Made by a program: the position numbers and the translations under genes | Shown: piece after piece, positions 1 through 28,800 of the stretch | How positions within the stretch are numbered: position 1 is the first letter of the stretch | Layout: the number at the start of each line of letters is the position of its first letter | From: Mesostigma viride | Taxonomy: Eukaryota > Streptophyta > Mesostigmatophyceae > Mesostigmatales > Mesostigmataceae | Direction of reading: 5' to 3' | DNA: 42,500 nucleotides | Assembly: GCA_009746045.1 (NCBI GenBank) | Contig: RPFO01000165.1 | Coordinates: 5,331,585 to 5,374,084, forward strand | The notes under the pieces: model-generated | What the model was told of the DNA's origin: nothing | The model's input: the letters and a program-made list of their open reading frames with translations, nothing else | Databases searched by the model: none

Positions 1-17175
<17,175 letters not shown>

Positions 17176-17883
17176 CTGGCGGGTGCGCATGCGCACAACG
17201 AGAGGTTCGAGTTTCAATAATGGGCGCCGTCAAATCGTGGCTTTCTTTTCTTTACTGCAATGGTACCAAATTGTGTGAATCCGCCAAACAGAAGGAGCTG
17301 GCTGGCAACAGGCCAACGTCAGGCTCACTGTCTGTGTGGAGACTTGGGACACGGGCGAGCGACACTGTTGGCTAATTATAGCACAGCTGCAATCGCCTGA
17401 TCGACACCCACCAGCATGACCAGGCTGTCGTACAAGGCAGGCTTGCCGGCTGAGTCTCCCGCCTGTCATCAACCCGTCAAGGCAAAGGAAGGCCCATACA
17501 GTCAACAAGCAAGTCAACAAACAAGGAGGGTAAAGTCAGCAGTAGCCAGAAACGAGCCAGCGTATTCACGAATAGTTTGATAAGAAACATTTCGTATACG
17601 AGAAAAGGACTATTTGACAATTCTGTATGAAGACGATAGGAACAAGGATACGGTTGAATACGTAATCGGAGCTAGTCTCTATAAATATACAGTGTACATT
17701 GAATTTGCTCCATCGTGCACAAACAGAGTATGTTTCCAATGGCAACGGAGGGCGTGAAGCGGAGCGGTCTCTGGCCTTCCGCTGTAACTGATCAAGACTA
17801 TGCACATGCAACGCTGGTGTCAAACTTGCACAAACCATGCGCTTCCATCGGTGGGACGTGCCGGACGTGGATAAAAAATGACA

Positions 17884-18118
17884 CGCAACCGCATGACGTG
17901 ATGTCACAAGATTTGACACGCACTCACATTACGTGATGTCAAAAGATATGACACGCACTCACATGACGTGATGTCACAAGATATGACACGCACTCACATG
18001 ACGTGATGTCACAAGATATGACACGCACTCACATGACGTGATGTCACAAGAGATGACACGCACTCACATGACGTGATGTCACAAGAGATGACACGCAATC
18101 ACATGACGTGATGTCACA
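17884..18118. repeat. 35-bp tandem repeat containing TGACGTGATGTCA
   Basis: About 6.7 units of acgcactcacatgacgtgat + gtcacaagatatgac. Each has the near-palindrome tgacgtgatgtca. TGACGT is a known bZIP/CRE-type core, but binding is only inferred. Confidence 0.9.
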
Positions 18119-18754
18119 ACAAACTGTAAAATAAGCTGGCTTGCCACGGGTTGGCTGACTGACGATAGTTGCACCATTCCAATACCTGATCAGAGGACCT
18201 GCATTCCCTGTAATCGAGGCACCACCCACGGCTGCAGTACCAACCCTCATCCGACCATTAAGCAAGCCAGCCAGCAATCAGCTAGTAGGGCTTTGATTTC
18301 AAATATGCGGCGTGAGAAAAAGCCATAGGTTGGTTGTCCAACCAAGTAAGAGGTATAAGAGAATCCATGGCATCAAGCCATGGAAGCAAGATACCAGTAT
18401 ATCTCCATATAATGCAGATAAGCATTCAAGTTTATTATAATGTTCCCTATTTGAAAACATAAGTATAAATTTCCTATGCAAATTTTGTGACGCATTCCCA
18501 ACGGTATCGCCCGCATGAGTTCCCTGGAAGCAAACCCCAGAGCAGCAAGCAAGCCAAACGATTATTGAGTTATTTTAGATAGTTAACGTTTTAATTTATC
18601 GCTTGCACGCGTGCGCTTTAACAGCGAGCCCGAAGCCTTCACTTTCCTTTCGGGCGAGGAAAAACATAGGAATGAAGCACGTGCACGTCCTGGATGACCG
18701 AGCTGCTAGATCAGAACAAAAGCGTGCATTACCATGAAGATAGCTTGGACTCAC

Positions 18755-18835
18755 CGTCGCGTTGCGGCTGGCATTTGCATGGGCACCTCCAAGTGTCCCA
18801 GTGGCATCAGGGTGCCCAGGCCTGGGCTCTTTGGT
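18755..18835 (-). CDS. Tentative upstream exon of the PIGG-like gene
   Basis: A good acceptor (tttctccccag) precedes 27 open codons, followed by a GTGAGT donor. The peptide is hydrophilic and holds two N-glycosylation sequons (NAS, NAT), as expected of a lumenal stem before the catalytic domain. It starts and ends in phase 0, compatible with the next exon at 17175. No family match is visible, and the signal-anchor segment is still missing, so this is a weak call. Confidence 0.25.
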
Positions 18836-21187
18836 CTGGGGAGAAAAGCCATGGGCACTGATGGCAGCCCTCCATGGGGCAGTACAGAAAGCCAAACACA
18901 TATTCACACGGGGTGCAGGCAATGACGCATGTAGACAAGATGGATGGGGCGCGAGGTACAATGTGATTAGCTTCAGTGCTTATAGCGTGAATGCCAATTC
19001 TAGTAGAACCTATGACAAATGAGATAGATGATGATAAGATAGATAGGGATGCGGTGTACGGTGTAGCATTCTGATGCTGGCTGGCGTGGCATAGCATTCC
19101 TTAGTCAAAATATAGTATGACAGTGCATGGAAGCCTGTAGGTATGTGGCAGTACTTCCACGAGCAGGGTGCGCGCATTCGAGCCTTTGACATCCCGAAGT
19201 TGCTTGCTGCGCGGCACGTCTGACATGGCCGGTGGCGGATGCATGTAGTACACCCACCCCTTGATACAAAAGAGAGATACCCTTGGTGGTTCTACATTGA
19301 TCACAATAACCAAGGCATCTCTGTGTGGGCACATTACATGGCGTAGATGATGCAGTGACGCACATGTACACGCACCCGTCACGTTGCAACAGATATGCCG
19401 TGGTAAGATGAGTTAGATAGAACAGATATGCCATGGAAAGATGAGTTAGATAGAACAGATATGCCGTGATAAGATGAGTTAGATAGAACAGATATGCTGC
19501 AGTTTATATACTCCCATGGTGTAGCTGATGCAGTGATAATGCGCGAGCACCACTCAAGTTACAATGTGAAGTAGTCAAGACGTGTACCACTGTACCTTTC
19601 CTTGATGTGGTATACAGAAGGCATCTCTGTGTGAGCATAGGGTGATAGGATGGTCAGGGTCAAACCCGATTATGGACACGCTTGTCCACATTAGTTAATA
19701 GCACGTCTAGGCAGCCGCGAAACAGCCAGGTATATGACGCTTTTCTTTGTCTCCCCACCGGACGTTTTCCTCAGCCAAGGCCTAGTCGCGTAAGGGTTGA
19801 AACGAACAGACGCGCAAACTACGGAGCACCCTGTATGGCACGACATGATGCACAAAGACTTAAGAAGCCCCTTATAGCAAGTGCATGAGTTGCAGCGATA
19901 GCTGTTTCGGGTATCATTATCTCCCCATATACCCCGAAAGGCACGAGGATCGGATACATCAAGATCACGCGGCATTCGAGACCTCGGCGCAGTCTAGATT
20001 GCCGCACCTGTAGACCCCCCGCTGCGCGACATCAGCAGCGAAAAAGTATCGGAAGAATAGACAGAGGCTGGCGAGTTGAAGCAGAGTAATGCAGGTAAGC
20101 GCCGCGCAATGGCGCAAAGCCGGCATTCTTCCTCATGGGCTGGCGGTACCCCGCGCGTGCGCCTGGACATGTACTGCTGGGCAGCTGGCAAGCAGGCCGT
20201 GGACGCTTAAGCAATTCCCCGCAGCCAGGAACGTCTAATTACTGGCCAGATTATGCGCATCGATTTAAGAACTGGTGGTGTTTGTAGGTATTAATTAACA
20301 AGGATATTTTATGAATGTCTAGCATTCCTCATGCAGAATTTCTTTTTAGGTTAACGTTTTTGCTGGTATAGCGGCCGTACTTACACCTGGCCTCTTCAGC
20401 TAGACTGAACTTAATAATCGTGATGCACGAAGCCGATGAATTAGGCGAGGCGTGGATGACCTAATATAAGGTGGCTGTTTACAGTCTGCATGCAGGGCGA
20501 GTTTACCCTTTCTCACGTGCAGCCTCCGGTTAATGGTGTGTTACAGCATTAATGGTGTGTTACTGCAGCTACGGTGTATGGGCAGCTAAACTGAGCCGAG
20601 AACATGTGCATACCTATTCCAGATAATTAGGTGTACGTTTATTCCAAATATTACCAATAGTTAATCCCTGCTAAGGCAGCTAAGCCTAAGAACACGTGCA
20701 TATTTCCGGGTAAATGGGTATATTATTAACCAATAGGAATATCATTAGGTTAAGAGGTACCACGTATCGACCAGCTGGTTACCCACTGAGGGTAGTGTGA
20801 GAGGTGAAAGGCTTAGAAAGGAGCATTATGTGACCAGGGGAGAACACGTGCATATTCACAAGTTCCGAAGGGGTCTAAATACTGAGTTCCGCCGGGGTCT
20901 ACTACCGTAGTCCGTAAGGAATCTTTTATCAGATTGCATCAGGGATTGCATGAGGTAAACAAATTGAATAGAGCTTTTCCAGATCTAGGGCATGGTTACA
21001 GTAGGGCACGAAAATTGCAGATGTGTAGGCGTATATCCAGATAAGCATAGGTATGGGTTTCTAAATTGCAGATCTGTACGTACGGGTCCAGCGTAAGCCA
21101 GCACGAGCCTTTTACGTCGACGGGGCGTGGACTCGTGGTGCACTCTTACGTAATATTTATGGCACCACGAGCTGACTTTTCGATCTC

Positions 21188-21487
21188 GCGATGGCGACCA
21201 GAAAAGTCGGCCATTACGAAAGCCCACGGAATGTAAGCCGCATGACGTGTATTTGCGGAGGGTATCTTGAGCTTAAGTTCTGCATCCGAGCAGGTTGACA
21301 AATCCCTAACAGAACGAAATGTTGTGCGACGTGGCGGTGCACTGATGGCGACTAGAAAAGTCGGCCATTGCGAAAGCCCATGGAATGTAAGCCGCATGAC
21401 GTGTCTTTGCAGCGGTGTCTTGAGCTTAAGTTCTGCATCCGAGCAGGTTGACAAATCCCTAACAGAACGAAATGTTGTGCGACGTCA
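21188..21487. repeat. 156-bp tandem duplication
   Basis: Two copies (from gatggcgaccagaaaagtcg and gatggcgactagaaaagtcg) with a few substitutions, offset by about 156 bp. Nothing else identified nearby. Confidence 0.88.
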
Positions 21488-22439
21488 ACCAGACAATATT
21501 GCCGCGTGCAGGCCGTGTATCCTGGTCACCCGACGTGCCTTGACTGCATCGGATTCGGCGCCTTTACGAACTGGATGAGGAGTAGCGCGAGGAGTGCCAT
21601 CTAAGCAGAAAATTGTAATGGTCATTTTACCGTTATGTTTAAGCATCCGGGCAACGAATGATCTGTCCATGGTGCACGCAACTATCTTGATTACATTAAG
21701 CCTTTTAGCAAGGCTATTGAATTCTGAGCAGCGGCCGGACATCAGAGTCTGATTACGACGTCTGAGACGGCTCAATATGTGCTTTGTTCGGGCAAGCGAT
21801 GTAGCACTGCCCAGAACCCGGTAGCTGTCAGCACCGGCGCATATTGCTTAATGTACGGGAGCCATGTCGACGCCCGCACCGCTTCTGGCCGAAGTCGAAA
21901 CCTCTGAGAGCACGAGGATTAGGTTGAATTAAAGCAGCATCGGCCTGTATTCTCACACCGTAAGTTTTTAGGGTTTGTCTAACTGAAGGTTGATGACCTT
22001 TTTTTTTTAATTATTGACGAGAGCTAATTAAATTAATGTGGACACAAGACTAGTCAATCATTTAATGCGTAGAGTGAGCAGCCATTCAAGCCAGTAGCAA
22101 GGTAAAAACCATTTGCTGTGCTTCTTACTTTTGAGCATTAAGTGTGAAAACAAAACCCATCTGGTGCATGCAGTACCACAGCTGTTTTGTCCCGCTGGCC
22201 ATGGGCTAACTAGTGTGTTATAACCTTGTTGGTGGCACATGTTTGCCGCAATCGTGCCCACGGTTGCTTATCAACGCACACGGCGGGCACACTCAGCTTG
22301 CAGCACATGGTTTCCCTGAGCCCTAGCATTTTCACTCGTTTTCCCCTTATCCATAACGCACACATACACACAGATTTCTCGTATTCGCGTACCGGCGAGT
22401 TGGCAACTTTTCGTTTACGATTTGTTGCCTTGCCACGAC

Positions 22440-23170
22440 AACATACACACACGCGCGCGCGCACACACCAGCCCACCCACACTTAAACGCGTAGTATGCG
22501 CACGTGCACATACATGTCCACCCACACGCAAGAAAGCCCACACACATGCGCACGTGAACACTTGCAAAACATGCGCATATGCAAGTTGTCACATGTGCAC
22601 ACATGCACACAAAGTGCACACACGTACTTGACAGGGACACATGACAACACACACAAAAGCAGACACACGTGCACAACAAACACATGCACACGCATAAATT
22701 ATGCACACACGCAACAGGCACACACAGGCACAAAGGCACACACATGCACACACATATTGCACACACACATGATGCACACATGCACGCACACGCACACATG
22801 CACACATGCACACATGCACACATGCACACATGCACACATGCACACATGCACACATGCACACATGCACACATGCACACATGCACACATGCACACATGCACA
22901 CATGCACACATGCACTTCATGCACTTCATGCACACACATCATGCACACACGCACACATGCACACGTGCATAATGCACACACATAATGCACGCACGCACAC
23001 ACACGCACACACATACACACAGGTACACAGGTACACAGGCACACAGGCACACAGGCACACAGGCACACAGGCACACAGGCACACAGGCACACAGGCACAC
23101 AGGCACACAGGCACACAGGCACACAGGCACACAGGCACACAGGTACACAGGCACACAGGCACACATGCGC
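22440..23170. repeat. CA-rich arrays with 10-bp units
   Basis: Degenerate ACAC/ACGC sequence passes into ACACATGCAC units (about 22790-22930) and ACACAGGC units (about 23015-23165). Open frames here are repeat artefacts. Confidence 0.93.
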
Positions 23171-24687
23171 CTCATGCATCATCCATGATTGTCTCACTGA
23201 TGGGCTGTTTGATTGGCCGGCCCACAATTGCTCTTTTGCTTGCTGGTTCACATATTTCCATCCTGCATGCCCACCCACGTGTTTCTCGCCTACCTATATA
23301 TCTGTCAGCCTGCCTGCCTGCCTGCATGACAGTGCACCTGCGCCCACCCATGGTGCACCTGCTATGGCCCCATCATGTACCTACGTATATGCATGCAGCA
23401 TGGTTGCTACTAATAATGTGTGACTAAGCGGCACCCCTGTCACGGATGCGAGCTATGTCATCTGGGCGCCCACTATGCACCGACAGACCGGTGACGTGCG
23501 CAAGGAATTTGTTTTCTGCGCATTTTCGACAAAGGCTAGTGACCGGGGGGCCGACACTAGCACTTGCAGCATAGGGGCAGGGGCAGGCGCGCCGGGCCAG
23601 GCACAGTCGGGCGCGCAGCACAAGAGCGGACGAAAGCGTACGTGCGCGCGCGCCGGGCCAGGCACAGCTGGGCGCGCAGCACTGAATTTAGCGGACAGCA
23701 GCACAAGTGCGCAGCGTCGAGAGGATCATACGCGAGTTAGTGGACAGCTGGAGCTCAATGGAGCTGGAGCTGGAGCTGGACTTCAACAGCGCCGAGGCTA
23801 TTGACAGGCCAGGTGTCTTTGTGGTGTAGAATAGCGGGTAAACGTTATGAGGGCTGGACAGAAAATGGAAAAGGGCAATTTGCGGTGCGGAGCCAGATCG
23901 CTGGAATGAATGCGAAATCGCTGCCAATCATGGGACAGGTCCTCACCCACCCCACAGGGCATGCAGTTAAGGCAGGCACGTCAGCTTGGCTCATTTGGGT
24001 TTTACCAAAGCTGAGTGGCCAGCAGCCATGGTGGCGCCGGAGATTGTGGCATGCAGACGGAACCCCCCACGTGCATGGCAACATGCAGGGCACCTTCTTG
24101 TGTCTTGGGTTGGTAGGTTAAGGGGACATGACACATCGGAATTTTTTCGCGCCAAAAAATTCGCGCCGGTACCGTCGGTACCCCCGGACCGTGAAATTGT
24201 GGTGCACAATGCGCACACCTCGTGCGGAGGTGGCCATATGGCGACGTGCGTTCCGTATAAAAATTTGCCTAATCGGCCAGGCGACAAGAGAAACATGTAC
24301 GCCGGTGGTTTTAAACGATGTTCTAGTAAGTGATGTTTCATAGCCAGATATGCACAATTTGAAAAGTCGGTGCCTTTCTTAATCCAGATTTGCACGGGTG
24401 TCTAATCCGAAAATCTGGCCGCATATATATTAGAATTTCTTTCACTCTGCTGTCAGTAATTACATTTTTATACTATATATTAGAATGCGTGCCTGCGACG
24501 GTAGAATTTAATATTTGTGGGTTATATTGATGCAGGAAGAAGCGTTTAGTGCACAGCAAAATAAACAATAATTTTATTGCATATATACATAATGAGTCCA
24601 AACTATCAAGGAAGTTCATATTTCACATCTATTATGCAATTAGTTGGGTCCCAGGACCTACAATAATGACAGCCACCCTAGAGATAT

Positions 24688-25343
24688 GTAGCATATGTAT
24701 TAAAAATATAATTACTTACAGCAGAGTGAAATCACTCAAACCAAAGCAAACGCCCAGCTATAAACCTATATACAGAGCCATGTCAAAGCTCTATACTACG
24801 ATATAAGACCAATGGAAACGCCTAACGGGAGGAACCTAATAGCCCTGCTGCACCGCAAAATCAGCCCGCGTACGGCGGAGCATGATGTCAGCCATGGCCC
24901 GAGTCAGCGCCACCGACAAGCGCTGACGCCAATATGACGTCCAGGTCCGCGCCGACCATGGGGCCCGCTGGCCCTCCAGGTCCAGCCGGTCCTCCCAGAG
25001 CCGGCAACACTCCTTGAAGAAGGCGGAGGTCAGGGGCCCCATGGCCCCAAACTCCTCCAGGACAAAGGGCACCACACGATGGTGCCCGACGTCGCCGTAG
25101 GCCAGGAGCTTGGCCCGCTCCGCCCGGTCCGCCGTGTAACCTGCCGTGATCGAGGGAGGCCCCAGCCACGTGGCTAAGAGCCAAGGGCCGCGCCACCGAA
25201 ACGTCAATAAGCAGATGCCGGCCACCCCCCTCAAAGTCCAGCACCACGATGTCAGGCCGGTGGTTGGGGGAATAGAAGGCAGCGCCATCCGCATCCTCGG
25301 ACCGGATGTTCGCGTGGGGGAAAACCGACCGTAGCATATGTAT
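24688..25343 (-). mobile_element. 5'-truncated LINE, family A copy 1, with 13-bp target-site duplication
   Basis: A 630-bp insertion (24701-25330) is flanked by the direct repeat gtagcatatgtat at 24688-24700 and 25331-25343. Read on the minus strand it encodes the C-terminal part of a non-LTR retrotransposon polyprotein: SVFPHANIRSEDADGAA, the HRPDIVVLD...LIDVSV motif, and the terminus ADFAVQQGY followed by a stop at 24836. One frameshift separates the two parts. The 3' end is AT-rich (attatatttttaat) rather than a pure poly(A). Confidence 0.88.
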
Positions 25344-25699
25344 GTGACACATACATGAAACAAGTACTGCCGATGCATCGGCACTTTTTTGTACAGGGTG
25401 TAACTACTGACATACCCATCCAACCATGGACCCCAATGGCTCAAACTATTGACACCAACTAACTCTCCATCATCCCTGAAGTGGTATAGGTGCCTAGGTA
25501 TTTTCCCCTAATTCATAACACACATTCTACCAAAAATGAAAACGCGCGTCTTGACCCCCCTGACTTTGACGGCAGTTATACATGGCCTACCCTGCGTATA
25601 TGTAAGTGATACTGCTCAAGGAGTCCGTCCGGCCCATGCAGCTTGGCGTCGCCGCCAAATTAAGGGGGCAGCGACATCATGATCGTGCACACAGTTCAG

Positions 25700-27900
25700 G
25701 CCTACCTACTACACACGCATCCGACCCATATGTGGCGCTGACGGTGGATTCATACCTGGCATGCGTTCAATGCTGTCACCAAGGCTAGCATCTTTGAGGC
25801 CGTCGGCGCGGCGTTCCCTGACCTTCTTGCGTGGACAGCAGCCTGCTACGGCGAGCCCACTCAACTCTCCTTTCTCATATGGAGGATGGGATGTTCCGGC
25901 GCTGACGTCGCTTAATCCCGCATGCGGGGACCCAGCAAGACGACCCCTTCGGCCCCTTTTATACCTGTCCGCGCCCCGCTGCACAAGGCTCTCCAAGGTG
26001 TCCACGCTGCGCACCCGGATGTCGTGCTCCTCGCCTATAAGGACGATATCCATGCCCTCGGCCCGGCCGACGCTGTGGTTGCAGCCCTGGCTGCCCTTGA
26101 AGTGGCCATGGCGGCCATCAACCTTCGGCTCACCCTCCCCAAGTGTGCAGTCTTATCGCCCCAGGGGGTCACTGCTCTGGCTTCCCCGCGGCTATCCCGG
26201 GGGTGCATTGGCGCGGCCGGGGCGTGGTGTCTCGTGCCTGGGCGTCCCTGTGGCTGACCCTGACTACATCGAAGAGGAGCTCCGGGCCACAGTGGAACGT
26301 ACAGCGCACCCACATGTCCTCGAGACTTGGGCGCGCCTCAAGGACCCCCAGACCAAAGGGCTCCTCCTCTGGTTTTGCGCCCACCCGCGGGTGGTTCACC
26401 AGCTCCGTGGCGTTCCCCCCCACTTAGTGCGGCTTGCCGCGGAGGGACACGACGCGCGCATTCAGGCCGCCTTGCAGGTGCTCCTCCTCGGCCCTAGCCT
26501 GCCAGCTCACTCCATGGGCTTGGCCACCCTCCCCTGCCGCATGGGCGGGTGTGGGCTCACCCGCGCTGCCCGCCTCGCCCCTGCCGCCTAGCTTCCTTGG
26601 CTCTGTTGCTCAGGCCTCGGCGGAGATCCGCCGGTTGGTCCCCAGGCGCCGTCAGCGCCATTCCCGACTTGGTCACCCCATCCCCCTTCCCCTTGGTGCA
26701 GGCTGTGCAGGCTTCTTACCTCGGGATCCAGCAGGCCTGCGACCTCGTCCGCCCCGCCCAAGGCCGTCCACCGTCGTCTGCCCCGGGGCACGCCCGCGGC
26801 GTGTACACGGTCGTCAGCCCTAGCGTCTTCCCTGCCTGCGTTCATGAAAATTAAACAACAAAAGACCTACCCTGCTGGTATATACTACACTGTGCCGACT
26901 GGATGGGTCTGCATGCGAGCTTGAACGATCGGGGGAAGGCTTGGCTTCACTCCGTTTCCCTTGAGGGCCGGGAGCGTGGGGGCCGCATTCCTGTGCGCCC
27001 TCCCCATGATCGAGCCCTTTGTTCACGCTGGTTCCGGCCCTTTACGCCATCGCCCTCCGCCATGCACAAGCTGTTTGCCCCGCAACCTCGCATCAATCAT
27101 CATGCACGGCGGGTGCGTCCTGCGGCAGCTGCGGGCTTGCTCTCGATACTACGGGGACGCACTACAGTACATTGCGTGCATGGGTGCATGGCAGCAGAAC
27201 CATGGTTCTGCAGAACTGGTTCCTCTATCTCCATACCGCTCGATCTCCTCCGGGTGGTGTGTGCCATGGTTCGGTCGGTCTTTCCCCACTCCACCATCAA
27301 TTAGTGAGAGGACGCGGATGGGGGCCGCCCTCTACTCACCCAACCACCGCCCCGACCGATTACCGTGCTTGACTACGACGGGCAGGGTTGCCACCTGCTC
27401 ATCGATGTCTCCGTGGCTCGGCCGCTCTCCGGTCGCCACATCCTCCGGGCGGCTGTGGATGCCGGCGCTGCTGCCTCTGTGGCTAGCTGAGCGCGACAAG
27501 TTTGCCTCCTACGGCAATGTGGGGCCCCTGGCGGGGTCATCCCCTTAATTGTCCCCCCCCCCGCCCTGGCACTCGTGGAAAAACTCCGCCGTCTTGGGGC
27601 CCATGTCCCCCCCTTGAGGAGTTCGGGGCCATGGGCCCCACTGAAGACATCGGAGTTTTTCCACGAGTGCTGCCAGCGCCGTGAAGACCGCCTCGACCTC
27701 GAGGGTCAGACCGCCCCGTGGTCTGCCCGCACGTGGTCCTCGTATTGGCGGCAGCGCCTGTCACTCGCCCTCACACTCGCACCGTCAGGCTGATTTGTTA
27801 TTCCGCCGCACCCGGGCCGGCCGGCCGACTTTGTCGCGACCCATGCGGTCTAGAGCCCTCCCAGGCCTGCATGGTGGGCCGGCAGCGATGTTGCTGCGTG
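25700..27900 (+). mobile_element. Decayed LINE family A reverse transcriptase, older copy
   Basis: Fragments in all three plus frames give a reverse-transcriptase domain: HAFNAVTKASIFEAVGAAF (about 25765), a degraded GDP...RPLLYL, the catalytic box LLAYKDDIHALG (about 26020-26056), and LPCRMGGCGL (about 26530). It continues with RSVFPHSTI, YSPNHRPD, EDRLDLEGQTAPWSARTW and SSYWRQRLSLAL, which match the family A copies in the opposite strand. Several frameshifts and stops make it non-functional. The conserved box is YKDD rather than the usual YADD. Confidence 0.8.
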
Positions 27901-28058
27901 TCGTAGTTTTGTGATCATTGTAGTAAGTTGTACCTTGTGCAGCTGGCGTGATCCTTGGATGTCCGTGTCAGATTACTATTAATGTCTTCAGGGTTCTTCT
28001 TCTTTTCGGGGTTTTCCTTATGTTGCATGCCAATCTCACCTCCGTAATTTAACATTCT

Positions 28059-28453
28059 CAATGAATATATGTATTTTAAAAATATAATTACTTACAGCAG
28101 AGTGAAATCACTCAAACCAAAGCAAACGCCCAGCTATAAACCTATATACAGAGCCAATGATGTCAAAGCTCTATACTACGATAAGACCAATGGAAACTCC
28201 TAACGGGAGGAACCTAATAGCCCTGCTGCACCGCAAAATCAGCCCGCGTACGGCGGAGCATGATGTCAGCCATGGCCCGAGTCAGCGCCACCGACAAGCG
28301 CTGACGCCAATATGACGTCCAGGTCCGCGCCGACCATGGGGGCCGCTGGCCCTCCAGGTCCAGCCGGTCCTCCCGGAGCCGGCAACACTCCTTGAAGAAG
28401 GCGGAGGTCAGGGGCCCCATGGCCCCAATTATACTAAACAATGAATATATGTA
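28059..28453 (-). mobile_element. 5'-truncated LINE, family A copy 2, with 15-bp target-site duplication
   Basis: A 365-bp insertion (28074-28438) is flanked by perfect direct repeats caatgaatatatgta at 28059-28073 and 28439-28453. It is nearly identical to the 3' end of copy 1 and includes the same C-terminus ADFAVQQGY and 3' tail. It is truncated further at its 5' end. Confidence 0.93.
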
Positions 28454-28639
28454 ATAAGGTTGTGATGTATCAACCCGAAGGGCAATTCATGGACATGCTT
28501 GGCCCCCAAGGACAGCCATTGGATACATGGGTAGGTTGGATGGCATCTGGTTTGCAAAAATGCAGAGTTACAGCCGATGCATCGGCAGTGTCTTTGCCCA
28601 TGTAGGGGTTAAGAGGTATAACCCTCAAACCCCCTCCAA

Positions 28640-28800
28640 ACCTGGGGGGTAGGGGGTGTAGGGGGGCCCGGGGGGCCGGGGGGGCCGGGGGGGCCGGGGG
28701 GGCCGGGGGGGCGCCGGGGCGGCTGGGCCGGGGGCAACCAAGGGGGAGGCTTCAGCACACGCACAAACACACACACACACACACACACAAACACACATGC
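28640..28800. repeat. G-rich (GGCCGGGGGG) repeat followed by (CA)n
   Basis: About 28645-28745 is an almost pure G/C run with G tracts of six or more, followed by a CA microsatellite at about 28755-28795. Potential quadruplex-forming DNA. Confidence 0.85.

Larger units (their letters stand above)
17176..24687. other. Region without a recognisable gene
   Basis: Apart from the tentative exon at 18755-18835 I see no coding stretch with domain content. It contains the arrays listed separately, a 33-34 bp repeat around 19390-19495 (acagatatgccgtggtaaga start), and a 38-bp direct repeat with cgccgggccaggcacag at about 23587-23624 and 23645-23682. The promoter and first exon of the PIGG gene should lie within its left part. 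Confidence 0.6.

Noticed and set aside
22347-23427. Cys/Val/His/Thr-repeat frames up to 252 codons on both strands
   Set aside because: Produced by CA-rich 8- and 10-bp repeats; all frames are open on both strands.
25761-26591. A single 276-residue protein
   Set aside because: It is a composite of three frames of a decayed reverse transcriptase; only short segments match.
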